Positions 1 to 11,754 of a DNA stretch of 64,000 nucleotides are shown piece by piece. The stretch's first letter is position 1. Each line of letters starts with the position of its first letter. A program made the translations under genes and the position numbers. Source of the DNA: Scleropages formosus (lineage: Eukaryota > Chordata > Actinopteri > Osteoglossiformes > Osteoglossidae); contig NC_041814.1 of assembly GCF_900964775.1 (NCBI RefSeq), positions 13,995,360 through 14,059,359 of the forward strand, written 5' to 3'. The notes beneath the pieces are model-generated. The model saw only the letters and a program-made list of their open reading frames with translations, searched no databases and was not told where the DNA came from.

Positions 1-3000
1 AGGAGGCAATCGGGTCCAGATCCAGGATATCCTTCACCGACATCCAGCTGCGCTCCTTCGGAACGTATCCTTCGCAGTCAACCAGATACTGCAGTCGGTT
101 GCGATGCCGTCGGGAATCCAGGAGCTCCTGAACCAGGTACGCTGGGGATCCATCCACCTGTACCGGCGAGGGCGGCTCTGAAGCCCGCGGGACCTGGAGG
201 TGCGACACTCGATACGGCTTCGGAAGGGAGACATACAATGACGGATGGACCCGAGGAGAGGGGTTCAGATGCAAGCGGTAAGTGACCAGAGTGACCTGGC
301 GGATGATCTGGTATGGGCCTATAAAGCGGGGGCTGAGTTTTCAGGATGGGAGACACATCTCTGGTGGACAGCCAGACCCACTGGCTGGGACGAAAGGAGA
401 CGGGCCGCCGGTGACGATCTGCCTGGCACTTGTACTGTTGCACGCTGCGGTGTAGCCAGGCGGTGGCTGTTCTCCAGATCTCCGCACTATTCCTGTACCA
501 GATGTCGACAGACACCAAGAAATCTATGGACACGTGCGACCAGGGCCAAGCTGGGACAGAGAGAGGCTCTAACAGACCTGCAGGCTTTTGAGTTGGGGTC
601 CAGGCCTGGGCACATGTCTCACAGGCCTCTATGTACTCTTGCACATCTTCCCTCATGGATGGCCACTAATAACGGTTTTGGAAAAGGGACAGGGTCCGTC
701 AGTGGCCCGAGGGTCCATCCGTCGGGGAGTCGTGAGCCCACTGCAGGAGGGAAGGTCGGAGTCTGACTGGCACGTATTCCTTACCTTCTGGGCAGTCTAG
801 ACAGCCAGGATCCTCTTCCTTGGCTGCCTGGAGCTCCTGCTGGAAGCGCCACCTGATCGGAGCCACGACCCATTGTTCCAGCAAGATGAGGGCGGGCTCC
901 GCCGGGCCCGGTTCCCTGCCACACATCTTCGACAGGGCGTCGGCCTTGGTGTTCTTTGACCGTGGCTGGTAGGTCACCGTGAATCTGAACCTGGTGAAAA
1001 ACAAGGCCCAGCATGCCTGCCGAGGGTTCAGACGCCACGCTTTCTGCAGATTTTCTAGATTTCGATGGTCAGTTAGAACCAGGAACGGGTGCGCAGCTCC
1101 CTCCAGCCAATGTCACCATTCCTCTAAAGCTAGTTTGATTGCCAGAAGTTCTCGCTTCCCAATATCGTAATTCCGCTCAGCAGGTGTTAGGTTTCGTGAA
1201 AAGAACATGCAAGGGTGGAGCTTTGGGGGAGTGCCCTGTCTCTGGGACGGGACTGCACTGACCCTGACCTCCAAGGCATCCACCTCTACAATGAAAGGTA
1301 ACACGTGGTCGGGGTGTTTGTGGTGAATCTGTCCTTAAGGGTCTGAAACGCTGTCTGGGCCTTCTCGGTCCACTCCAACTTCTTCCCCTCACCCTGCAAG
1401 AGGGCTGTAAGGGGAGCCTCCACCGAGCTGAAACCTCTTATGAATCTCTGGTAAAAGTTTGCAAAACCCAGAAACCTCTGCAGGGCCTTGACTGACGTGG
1501 GCCGGGGCCGGTCTAACACTGCCTGCACCTTCTTCGGGTCCATAGCCACCCCATCAGCGCTCAGGATAAAGCCAAGGAAGGAGACCTGTGTCTGGTGGAA
1601 TAAACATTTCTCATCCTTGACATACAGTTGGTTCTCTCGCAGGCCCCCCAGAAATTGCCGTACCAGGCTGACATGTTGATCCATCATATGCGAATAGATC
1701 AAGATATTGTTGAGGTAAACGATGACTCCCTTGGTCACCAGATCTCTGAAGACATGGTTTACAAAGGCCTGAAAAACGCACGGAGCATTTACCAGGCCGA
1801 ATGGCATGACTACATATTCATAATGGCCCAATGAGGTGCTAAACGCGGTCTTCCACTCATTCCCCTCCCGGATCCGAATGAGATTGTGTGCGCTGCGCAG
1901 GCCCAGTTTAGTAAACATGAGAACCCCATGGACCTGCTCCAGCACCAAGGTGATGAGTGGCAAGGGATGGGGGTATTTTACTGTGACTGTATTTAGCCCT
2001 CGCTAGTCGATACATGGTCAGAGTTCCCCGTCTTTCTTCGCTATGAAGAAGAACCCTGCGGACGCCGGTGAGGTGGACGGCCAAATGATCCCGGAGGCTA
2101 AGGCCCCTTTGATGTACTCCTGAAGCGCCTGTTGTTCGGGTCGAGACAAGGGATATATCTGACCCCGAGATGGAGATGCACCCAGCACTAAATCTACGGC
2201 GCAAACCCAGGGTCTGTGTGGAAGCAGGTCCGCTGCCCTGCTCTTACTGAACACCTCTGCTAGGCCCTGATGCTCTCTGGGGATGATGAAGGCCTCAGGC
2301 ACGTCCGGGATCTCTACCGAGGTGGCTCGACAGGGTAAGGCCAAACATGTGGTGGCACACTGCGCCCCCCCCATGCCACTAATTCCACTTTGCTCCATGA
2401 AAACACCGGGTTATGCTTAGTCAGCCATGTGAACCCCAATATCACCGACATCTCCAGGGACCGGATGATATAAAATGCAAGGTCCTCTGTGTGGCACGCC
2501 CCGACCTGGACCCGCAATAGCACTGTGTTTTTCTCTATTACCCCCGTGGCCAGCGGCTGCCCGTCCAGGACCTTAATCCGGCGGATGACCGCGCATTCGC
2601 GTATCGAGACGTCGTGTTGCTGCGCGAAGAACATGTCCATAAAACAGCTTGCAGCCCGCAAATTGAGCAGTGTGCGAGTCTGTATCCGGGAGGAAACCCA
2701 GCACGCCTCCAGTGGTATCATCAGCTGTGATTCGGTGCAGAGGGCGGCACTCACCTCGTTTCCGTGTTGGGTCTTGCTGAGTGCTTTCACTGGGCAGTCA
2801 GTTCGGTAATGCCCCAGCCCTACACAGTACAAGCATAGCTGGCCGCGAAGTCGGCGATGTTGCTCCTCGGTTCCTGGGCCTCCGACGGTGTCGCTGTCTC
2901 CGGCGGGGGTGGCCAGGAACGGGGTAGATGCTTCCGAGCGAGGTTATCCATGACAATGCCGCTTTATACGAAGCTGTCCAGGGTCAAGTTCTCCCTGCGA

Positions 3001-3948
3001 TACGCCAACTTGGCCTGAATACGAGGGTGCAGCCCGTGGTGGAAGGAGGCCAAGAGAGCAGCCTGGTTCCAGCCACTCGGCCAGGGTCCGGAACTCGAGG
3101 GAGTAGGCGGCTACGGTTCGGTTCCCTTGCTGGATAACCATCAAGCAGTTGCAGGCTGCGCGCGCCAACAGCGGGTGGTCGAACACAGCTTGAATCTGCT
3201 CGAGGAAGCACGCATATGTGGTGCTATCCCTCTTATATCACAATGCCGTAGCCCAGTCTAGCGCGGGTCCTATCAGCAGGGAAATCGTATAAGTGATTCG
3301 GCTCATTTCAGACCGATGTATCTGAGGTTGGCTCGCGAACACTAGCTCGCACTGCAACATAAATCCCCGGCATTTTTCGGGCAGCCCGTCATACCTTTCA
3401 GGCGTGGCCAGTCGGGGGGGTCTGTCGCAGGCGGGAGCGGGGCGACTGTAAAATGACAGGCGGTGTGGCGGAAGTGACCACTGGCATTCTCCTGGTGGCC
3501 GGTTCCAGCGTCACTGCGGGTACAGAGACCGGCGGCCTTCATACCACCTTTCGGAGGTCCTCTAGTATCTGCTGCAGGAACAGCTCGTGCGTGTTTAACA
3601 CGGCTTCTTGTGCGGAGATCTCTTCCTGCAGGCACTCCAACTTCGCTGGGTCCACGGTAAAGGGAGATTTTTCTGTCATGCTGGGGACTGGCAGGCTGGA
3701 AACAGGTAAGTAGCGGACCCAGTTGCAGGTTGGTTTTAATCTTTCAACGAGGTTCGTAGGACTGGACACAATCGAAGTCAGGGACAGGCGAAGGTCTTTC
3801 AAGGCATGAACGTTGCAGCACAGGCAATCTAGAGTCAGTAGTCAAGGAGAATGGGCGAGAATCAAAAACCAGGAACAAGGGAACAAGCAAGACGCAGCCG
3901 CTGAAACTGCAAAACCTCAAAGGTGTTTGTGAGAATCTGCATCGACGA
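1..3948 (-). mobile_element. Ty3/Gypsy chromovirus-like LTR retrotransposon, fossil (left end lies outside the window)
   Basis: Translated minus-strand pieces show, from right to left, a gag-like segment, a CCHC-like zinc knuckle near 2790-2830, a protease-like stretch, reverse transcriptase (about 1290-2400), RNase H (about 960-1300), integrase (about 80-700) and a chromodomain (about 23-173). The chromodomain places it among the chromoviruses. At its right end is an incomplete LTR (3674-3948) that runs straight into the middle of P450 exon 2. The element is broken in several places and I treat it as a fossil. The same element with the same right-hand junction recurs at 33825-38219, so it was present before the cassette was duplicated. 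The two LTRs of the second copy differ at very roughly a tenth of positions by eye, so the insertion is much older than the duplication. Confidence 0.85.
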
Positions 3949-4227
3949 ATGGTCTACAGCTTGTGAAAGAGGCTCTGCTTGAACATGATGAAAATTTTGC
4001 TGTTCGTCCAGCAGTACCACTATCTGAAGATATTATGTTGAACAAGGGTAATTTGTGTTTGTGCTGGCATTGACTCATGGAAGACCATATCCTTATTAAT
4101 TTCAGTGCAGAAAACGAGGAGAATGTAGTATGCATGAATACTACATGTCTTATTGATCCATGTTTTATGTTTCCTGATGACTGCTTAATAGAACTGTAGC
4201 ATGAAGCTAGGATTAATAGTTAATTCT

Positions 4228-4275
4228 GGCTTGTCCACATGAATTTAAAAAACTTAAAATTCATGTGGACAAGCC
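4228..4275. repeat. Perfect intronic inverted repeat (19-bp stem, 10-nt loop), copy A
   Basis: In intron 2 the arm ggcttgtccacatgaattt (4228-4246) is followed after 10 nt by its exact reverse complement (4257-4275). The same hairpin lies at 38501-38548 in copy D and, with two mismatches in the stem, at 13942-13989 in copy B. Copies C, E and F lack it. It may be a tiny foldback element or a structured RNA; nothing else in the sequence decides between these. Confidence 0.7.
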
Positions 4276-4387
4276 AAAAAACATCAGTTTGGAAATTCAT
4301 AATTAGGTTTTTGTTTTTGCAGTTTCAAGTAATGTAAATGAGCAGTCTGAGTTAATTCACAGTGGCTGAGAAGACTATTTCCTTATA

Positions 4388-4597
4388 CACACACACACAT
4401 TTTCAGAACCGCTTGTCCCTTACGGGGTCACGGGGAACCGGAGCCTACCCGGCAACACAGGGCGTAAGGCCAGAGGGGGAAGGGGACACACCCAGGACGG
4501 GACGCCAGTCCGTCGCAAGGCACCCCAAGCGGGACTTGAACCTCAGACCCACCGGAGAGCAGGACTGCGGGCCAACCCACTGCGCCACCGCACCCCT
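4388..4597 (-). mobile_element. tRNA-derived SINE (family 1), full length, in intron 2 of A
   Basis: Family 1 has a tRNA-like head (GGTGGCGCAGTGGGTTGG and a B-box-like GGTTCGAGTCC), a middle region ending in GGGACAAGCGGTT, and a (GT)n tail. This copy is reversed, so it opens with a CA run. It is flanked by the 12-bp target duplication tatttccttata (4376-4387 and 4598-4609). Copy D has the intact empty site near 38650, so the insertion is younger than the cassette duplication. Confidence 0.9.
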
Positions 4598-6058
4598 TAT
4601 TTCCTTATATGTATACTTAATAAAGTCTGTAATGCCACAAGGATTTTCTGATCCTTTTTGGACAAGTAAAATTACATGTATCAGTTGCTGAACCCAGAAT
4701 GTTGAATGGATTAGTAAAATAACAAAAATGCATACCAAATGGTAATAACATTACTAACGACCCTGCAAGAAATACTTTTACACATTGCTTTTCAAAGGTT
4801 TGGTTGGCTCCAGTGGATATCAATGGAAGCAACAAAGAAGGTTTGCTCTCTCTACTCTGAGAAACTTTGGACTGGGGAAGAGAAGTCTTGAGTCACAGAT
4901 CCAAGTGGAGTGTAGGTTCCTAAATGACATCATAGACAAGAGTCAAGGTGTGACTCAAACGGTTCTATCCTGATTTAGGTTTTTCTTACAGTCTCTGATT
5001 TCTTATACTTTGACCCTTAAGCATCAGTTTTTGCCAGAATGTTTGCGCATATCCATGTCTTCATATCTTAATTATAAGCCTTTACTTTAATATAAAAACT
5101 GAGTAAGTCTTCCAGCTCATGTTGTTTTTCAATTAAAATTCCGTAGGCCAGCCATTTGAACCTGTTTCCGTTGTTAACAATGCTGTTGCCAACATTATCA
5201 GTTTTGTGGTGTTTGGTGACCAGTTTGACTACAGCGACAGCTACTTCCAAACACTGCTGAAAATAATCAATGAAGCAGTTTATTTGGAGGGAAACATTTG
5301 GGCTCAGGTAAAGCACCTCATTTTACTTGTGTGTTATTTTTCATTGATTTTAGGGATTTTACTTGTGTTGACACTTAGAATCCTGTCTCATTTATAAGTA
5401 AATTATAGAAATAAAAGTTTTCTGAGGATTGTACTGTTTTTGCTCTTCAGTTGTACAACATGTTCCCATGGCTGATGCGCAGATTACCTGGTCCACACAA
5501 AAAAATATTTTCCCTCTGGGCAATTGTAATCGACTTTGAAAAACTAAAAATTAAGGAGCACAAGGAGGACTGGGACCCTTCAACTCCGAGAGACTACATT
5601 GACAGCTTCCTTTCTGAGATGGAAAAGGTAATATTAGAGAAGTAATCAAAAGGTTGAATTTGAGAAAATGTTCCTAAGTGTCGTATAGTCATTTATTTAT
5701 TCAGCTATATGGGAGATTATACCCAATTATAACCCACAATGTGTGTGAAAAGGAATCGCTGGTGTCTGTTTCAACACTTGTTATTTTTTTCAGAGGAAAG
5801 ATGATGCTGAAGCAGGTTTCAATGAAGACAACTTGTGTTTTTGCACTCTGGACCTGTTTTTAGCTGGGACTGAAACAACATCAGCTACCCTGAACTGGGC
5901 TTTACTGTATATGATTAAATACCCAGAAATACAAGGTTGGTTTTCATTTTGCACATATAAATCTTTTTAAAGCTAGGCACACTTATGACATTCCCAGTCT
6001 TAGTTCTTGCAGCCCCTTGATATTTTCTTCCAGTCAAAGTAAGTAGTGTTTCTTTAAT

Positions 6059-6262
6059 GCAGGCGGCACAATGGTGCTGCGGGTAGTGCCATCCAGCTCT
6101 TTGGTTATGGATTTAGTTGTGGGGTGAAAAACTGGTTTAGTTTGTGAGAGTTTCCTGTATGTGAGTGTGTGTATGAGATGGCCCAATCAGCCAGCACACT
6201 CAGATTGCCCTGGGAAAGGTTCTGGCTTCACCAGGACTCTGCAATAGATAAGGAGATATTTA
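6059..6262 (+). repeat. Short interspersed repeat, third tRNA-like family, intron 6 of A
   Basis: It begins ggcggcacaatggtgctgcg, a tRNA-head-like motif common to fish SINEs, and is shared with copy D (about 40120-40334), so it predates the duplication. It is too decayed to name. Confidence 0.45.
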
Positions 6263-6368
6263 TGATGAATGAATTTTTTAGTAATTCACACAATTCAAAT
6301 TGTGTTCAACTTAGCAGAAAACTCACTCATTTCTGAATTATGTTTAATGTCTTGCAGTGGAATAAATA

Positions 6369-6578
6369 CACACACACATCATCTGAAACCACTTGTCCCA
6401 TATGGGGTCGCTGGGAGCCAGAGCCTAACCCAGCAACACAGGGTGCAGGGCTGGAGGGGGAGGTGAGACACCCTGGACAGGATTCCAGTCCGTTGCAAAG
6501 CACCCCAAGCGGGACTCGAACCCCAGACCCACCAGAGAGGAGGACCCGGTCCAACCCACTGCACCACCGCGCCCCCCT
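6369..6578 (-). mobile_element. SINE family 1 in intron 6 of A
   Basis: Reverse-oriented copy with a CA-run start and a ccaccgcgcccccc end. It is absent at the aligned place in D (near 41110), which reads straight through, so it is probably a post-duplication insertion. No clear target duplication was seen. Confidence 0.85.
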
Positions 6579-7496
6579 ACTGTGTTTATATTATTACTTT
6601 ATTTTAAAACGGTAATGTGTGATATTAGTGAAGAAATACAATGAGGTTTTCATATAATCATACTTTTCAATTGTCTATGTACCCCTGAGGCCACCTATTG
6701 TCCATCCCACCAGCTTTTGGGGGGTAATTTTTTTTACTTATTTATTTTCCAGACCCTGACTTGTGACTAAAGTGAGCATTCAGGTTGTGTCGGTATCGGG
6801 TTCAAGATCTGTTGATGATCTTGTAGGTCATAACCAGAGTCTTGATCTTGATACAGGCAGAGGAGAGATGCATGTTGAAAGCTTTGTGAATTCCCATCTG
6901 TCCTGCTCTTCCCCTAGAGAAGGTACAAGCGGAAATAGACAAAGTACTTGGACCCTCTCATCCAGCCACCATGGCAGACAGAGCCAATATGCCCTACACC
7001 GACGCTGTTATTCATGAAATACAGAGGATGGGCAACATTATACCACTGAATGTGCCACGTATGGCTGTAAAGGACACTACAATTGGAGGATACACAATTC
7101 CAAAGGTGAGGCTTTTCATGCTAAGATATTAGTCACAATTAGATATTTTTGTCAAGATATTAGGTTTTTTTTTTTAAGGTACAAGTGTGTCTCAGCTTTG
7201 ATTCCTTTTTTATTTGACTTGACACATGAAGGGAACCTACCTGGTATTCCATAGTAACAGCTGTCTTGCTCTGTAGATGATGTCAGGATTGAGGCCTCGG
7301 ATATCTGTTGCAGGGTACTATGGTGATGGGAACTTTACAGTCTGTTTTATTTGATGAGTCTGAGTGGGAGGCTCCTTTCACATTTAATCCTGGCCATTTC
7401 CTGGATGAGGAGGGCAAGTTCAAAAGAAGAGATGCCTTCTTGCCTTTCTCAGCTGGTATGTGTGCGAGTTTAATAGTGTGTCAATTAAATCTAAAG

Positions 7497-8664
7497 TTCT
7501 GTGCAAAAGTTTGGGCACCCCTGCTGAAATTATGTTTTCTTATTTTTTCTAAGAGAAAAAGAAGTTAAAACATCCTGTTCAGGCAGCAACAAACTTCAAC
7601 ATGGTTTCTGCAAATTTTAATTTGCCCAATTTTTTATTTGCTGAATTTAACAAATTAGATAAAATGAAATATGAATGTGGCATCCTCAAAAGTTTAGGCA
7701 CCCTTCCACTTGATTCATTAGTGTTGTTTTTTTTGTAAGGCATTATTCCAAGTCAAGTGAAGGGAATTGAAGAGCTTGTGCTCTGTCCCTTCAAACCTCT
7801 CAGGGTGTTGTACTCAACAGCCATGGGCCTCTGCAAACTGACTGAGATTCTGAAAATGAAGAAAACTCTTACAAAGCAGAGGAGGGCTATAAAAAAAGAG
7901 ATCTAAATGCTTCCTTCTTGCAAATGTCACTATCCAAAATGTCCTAAAGAAATGGAAAGGGAGCTACTGAAGTCAAGTCAAGACAGGACATTACAGCATT
8001 GCTTCCACAAACATTGCCTGCAATGTTACCACAAAACTCTGTGTCTGAAATATGCAACAAAACCAAGAGAACCCAGAAGCAACGTGAGACCTAGTTCTGC
8101 TGCGTGATGAAACAAAAACTGGAAATAACTCATTGGCTACAATAATCAAAGGTACATTTGGGGGAAAAACACCTTGCCATCTTTAAGCATCAGTGTAGAT
8201 CTATTGTTTTGGGTAATGTTGCAACTGGTGGTATAGTAAATATTTAGCAGTTAGAGGAAAGAATTGATTCCGCTAACTATCAAAAAAATCCTGAAGGTTA
8301 ATGTCTTGAAGAATTTGAAAAGAGACTGGATCATACAGTAAGACAATGATTAAAAATATATCTCAAAATCAATCATGAACTACTTAAAGAAGTGAAATCT
8401 GAAGGTTTTGGAATGGTTTTTCACAGTCCCCCGATTTGAATTGAAGTATTAAAATGATTGAAAAACCTGTGGCTAGATTTCAAACATGCATTGCATGCAA
8501 AATGGCCTGACACCGCATTTCTGAAATAGAAGCATTCAGCAATCAAGCAGGGAGAAATTCCTAAAGCAAGAATAGGAAGACTGCTAGCTGGTTATAAGAA
8601 ACATTTGTGGGGTGTTACAAAGCACTGACTGACGGGGTGTTCAAGCTTTTTTATATGCCACACT
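7497..8664. mobile_element. Degenerate Tc1/mariner-type DNA transposon in intron 8 of A
   Basis: The ends are imperfect inverted repeats: gcaaaagtttgggcacccc near 7503 and, inverted, a similar string near 8635-8660. About 1.17 kb lies between them. Translated scraps include a Tc1-like SPDLN box near 8430 on the + strand, but there are many stops and no usable transposase. In copy D only the first hundred or so bases remain (about 42483-42583); the rest and some flanking DNA are deleted. Confidence 0.6.
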
Positions 8665-9286
8665 ATGTTTTATTCTTTCCCATCTGTTAAATTCAGAAAG
8701 TAAATAACAGATGTGCATTATAATCTGTAGGAATTTCTTGTTTAAGTTTCCTGCAGAAGTTATCTTCCTTTCAAGTAGAAATATCAACAGAATGTAATTT
8801 CACCAGGGTTGTCCAAACATTGTAAATAACTATCTTTCCTGTCATGCGTTTTCAACAACAAAATTTGTCAATTGTTGAAATTCAAAGCATGAAACAAACA
8901 GCCTACTTTTCAGTTGTCCCGCTGTGCCTAAATTCAACATATTTGATGTTGCTTCACAAATTAAAATTCAGAAGCTACACCTCTGTGATAAGTTTTTAAT
9001 GAAATTTGGAAACAAAATTCAATAATTTATTCAGTTAAAATTAATAACAATAACATGGAATTTAAATGTGAGTGTAGTTTTGAAATTTCCATGTGTCTTT
9101 GTTTCCTCAGGAAGCAGGATGTGTCTTGGGGAGCCACTGGCGCGAATGGAGTTGTTTCTGTTCTTCACCTCCCTTCTCCAGCAGTTCACATTCTCTCCAC
9201 CCCCAGGTGTGGAGCCCACCCTGGAATTCGAAAAGGGTGTCATTCTTCGCCCGAAGCCATACAAGTTATGTGCTGTACCCCGCTGA

Positions 9287-11594
9287 GCACAGTAATGTAA
9301 CGTATAACTTCTGGAAGTTTTGAATTGGAAGTCAGCACATGTTCAGCTTTGAACTGCAAAAATAAACCTATTTTTAGAAAGTGTCTACAGAAAAAAAAAA
9401 TCAATATTCTTTGGAAATGCTTACGTTTTAGATGTAAGCTACAACATTACATATATATAAATCAGTAATAGTGAAAACACTAATTTTTGGAATGTTCTCT
9501 GGACTACAGCTACTTTTACTGTAGTTTATTGAGCTATATTTATTTTACATTTGGGAACACCCGTTCCTTACACAACAAGGTTAACACATTCCATAAACTC
9601 ACCCTGTAAGGTGGGTTCCCAGTGTGAGGGGATCAAGTGAAATTATTATTTATTTTTTTTAAAAAAAAAATCACATCCTGGATGAAAATAATTACATTTA
9701 TAATTTTTATTTTTTTTCTAATCAGTTTTTCTTTCTGTGCTTTTATAAGTGCTTTTTACTCTTTCTCAACCTTTTCAGGAGAAATTTTGATGACTTGGGA
9801 TGGGGATGCTCCTAAGCATTAAAGTTCAGTACATCACAACCTGTCTGTCACTCAACAAAACATTTGGGCAATGCCATTAGAAGCACTGTGTAATGGGGCT
9901 GTAGAATGTTTTAATCTAGATTGTAAATTAAATATTGACCACTATTCAAATTATACATTAAAGCTTTCTTTACAGTTATGATTTTCAGGATAAATCATAG
10001 GTTAATTCAGTATTCAGCGAGAGTAACACAAAGGGACACAATTGTGTATTTCTGTCCAAAAACATTTAACAAAAGCAGCAGTGAAATGTGGATTTAAAGT
10101 GAATGCATTACAGATCAAAATGAAAATATACTGAATATAATCTGTTTTTTGAAAATAAAAGGTTATGTTTTTAAACACCGTTGTACAAGTTTTTTTTTTT
10201 TTTTTTTTTTTGGATGGCAACCTGTTACGTAAAAGCAAGATATTGTGTGCTTTAGAAAAATACATTTTATTAAATGGTATAAAGTAAAATGTGAAAACAC
10301 AGAGTGCTATAATATTTCTATGCAATTATTTTTCTATACAATTAAAAATATTTATCGGCGATAAAACGAACAGCCTACATCCATATTGACAGCAATTTCT
10401 GCTAATTCCTAATTCAGATTTATAGCTTTAAAATTCAAATTAATGACTACATATAAAATGTATGTTTGTCCAGGTAGATTCTTCTTGGAAATGTTTGTTG
10501 TTGGGAAATATACAACCCATGATGTTTTAGTCTGTAGAAGAATATAAGATAAAAATACTGAAATATGGTTTATGTAAAATTTATGAAAACTATACAGTTC
10601 TTTCCTCTACAATGATCTCATAGAAAAAATGTGGATAATTTTGACAGTCACCATCATCCTCCATGTTCCAACCCCAGGTGTCTAGGGGTAGCAAGAGTGG
10701 AACATCAACTGAATGGTAACCAGTAGTAACAAGGGCCCAGCAAAATGACACATATAAGAACCAAGTGCTCAGTGTAGTTTCCTTTACAGTGGAAACTGAG
10801 GCAGATGTTCAAGTGACTTTGTTTGTACAATATTTACAAAGACACTTTCCAGGGGGGAAAGGAACTACAACACTTAGAAAGCAAAGAACCTAGAAAAACT
10901 ATTTATCTAGTAATACTACCCAAGCTATGGAAAGAAAAACAAAGGGCTCTTGAGCATCTGTGACACCCTAACTAAGGTATTGTATTTTTGGCTGTTGTTG
11001 GATACAACGGGTGGCACCTAACTCTTCCCAACCAGACAGTACCACAACCTTTGTGTTGGACATGCAAGGCACGTGACATTCTTACCAGTTCTTCTTCCCC
11101 AAGGCAACAACACCAAGATAAAGTAATTGAAGTCAACCAGGGTCTGGGGTACAATAAGTGAACAGAAGCCGTAAGCAACACTGCCACTGAAAACAAATCA
11201 AAGTCACACTAATATGAGACACAAATCTGAGTGCGTGTTCAGGGAGGGAAAAACACATAAACACAGAAAAGAAAAACAAACCACAAAAACGGTCTGTACA
11301 GGCAGGCAACGCTCTAGTTTTCTGAAGGCGTTAATTTTTTTGGTATGAGAAAGTCACAAATTAACACAAAATGTGTGTAACCGCCGGCGAAGTTACCGCC
11401 GCGCGCTTCAAAAATCGCTATCCTCTTTTAGAATCCGCAAAAAAGTAATCACCCAAAATTGCTCCCGTAAAAATATTCAGCTTATTAAAGTCGAAAGTAA
11501 TTACAAGTAGGTTAATAAAAAAAAAACCAAGAATGAACGTAAACAAGCGCGACTGACATGAACCACCACAATGGCTCGCTGTTAAGTTGAGCTG
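9287..11594. other. A-B intergenic region
   Basis: A/T-rich DNA with no confident gene. It holds the A polyadenylation signal (about 9360), a T run (10191-10212), an exon-like relic (10790-10963) and an upstream block (about 10310-11590) that recurs before C, E and F. A CACGTG E-box lies at 11070-11075. The D-E intergenic region (42901-45359) is homologous, but about 0.6 kb is replaced there by SINEs. Confidence 0.6.
10790..10963 (+). other. Exon-like relic upstream of B
   Basis: A strong acceptor (gtttcctttacag) precedes a stretch homologous to an open 56-codon segment at 54659-54828. Here the frame is disrupted, so it is read as the decayed copy of a neighbour-gene exon carried along with the array. 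The parent gene was not recognised. Confidence 0.3.
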
Positions 11595-11627
11595 CCAGTG
11601 GGCGGGACTCAGACTCTGATTGGTCAC
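11595..11627 (+). promoter_or_regulatory. Core promoter module of B: GC box plus inverted CCAAT box
   Basis: ccagtgggcgggac is followed about 10 bp later by gattggtcac, the CCAAT box in reverse. The CCAAT box is about 136 bp before the ATG. The same pair with the same spacing precedes C, E and F, while the surrounding DNA differs more. No TATA box is seen at a suitable distance. Confidence 0.6.
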
Positions 11628-11754
11628 TCAAGTGTCCATCAAATGGGTCCTCGAGCTCCAGTCTTGCGGAACATTTCTCAAAGTTCAATACGGTACAGTG
11701 CGGTTCTGGAGGGAGAGAGGGAGAAGATCTGGTGTTACCTGTAAATACGCAGCA

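Larger units (their letters stand above)
3949..9286 (+). pseudogene. CYP2J-like cytochrome P450, copy A, 5'-truncated (exons 2 partial to 9)
   Basis: Remnant of a CYP2-family ER monooxygenase. Exons read as: 2 (3' part) 3949-4047; 3 4798-4947; 4 5147-5307; 5 5451-5627; 6 5794-5935; 7 6918-7105; 8 7314-7455; 9 9111-9286. All junctions are GT-AG and the lengths of exons 3-9 (150, 161, 177, 142, 188, 142 and 176 bp) are the usual CYP2 values. Exon 3 carries the C-helix WKQQRR, exon 6 the I-helix AGTETT, exon 7 the ExxR motif (EIQR) and exons 8-9 the heme loop FSAGSRMCLG with its cysteine. The promoter, exon 1 and the first part of exon 2 are missing and replaced by the end of a Gypsy fossil, so no complete P450 can be made. 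What remains is open in frame. The element's LTR is oriented to transcribe away from the gene. Intron 8 is long because of an old Tc1-like insertion. AATAAA follows the stop at about 9360. The pair in unit 2 is copy D. Confidence 0.85.

Noticed and set aside
3674-3948. LTR acting as a sense promoter for copy A or D
   Set aside because: The element lies on the minus strand and its 5' LTR directs transcription away from the P450 exons.
10191-10212. T run as a retrocopy poly(A) tail
   Set aside because: No processed gene sequence or target duplication flanks it; simple low-complexity tract.
11070-11200. Dioxin-response (XRE) control of all copies
   Set aside because: The GCGTG core occurs in C and F upstream DNA but not at the aligned B site, and a 5-bp core is expected by chance.
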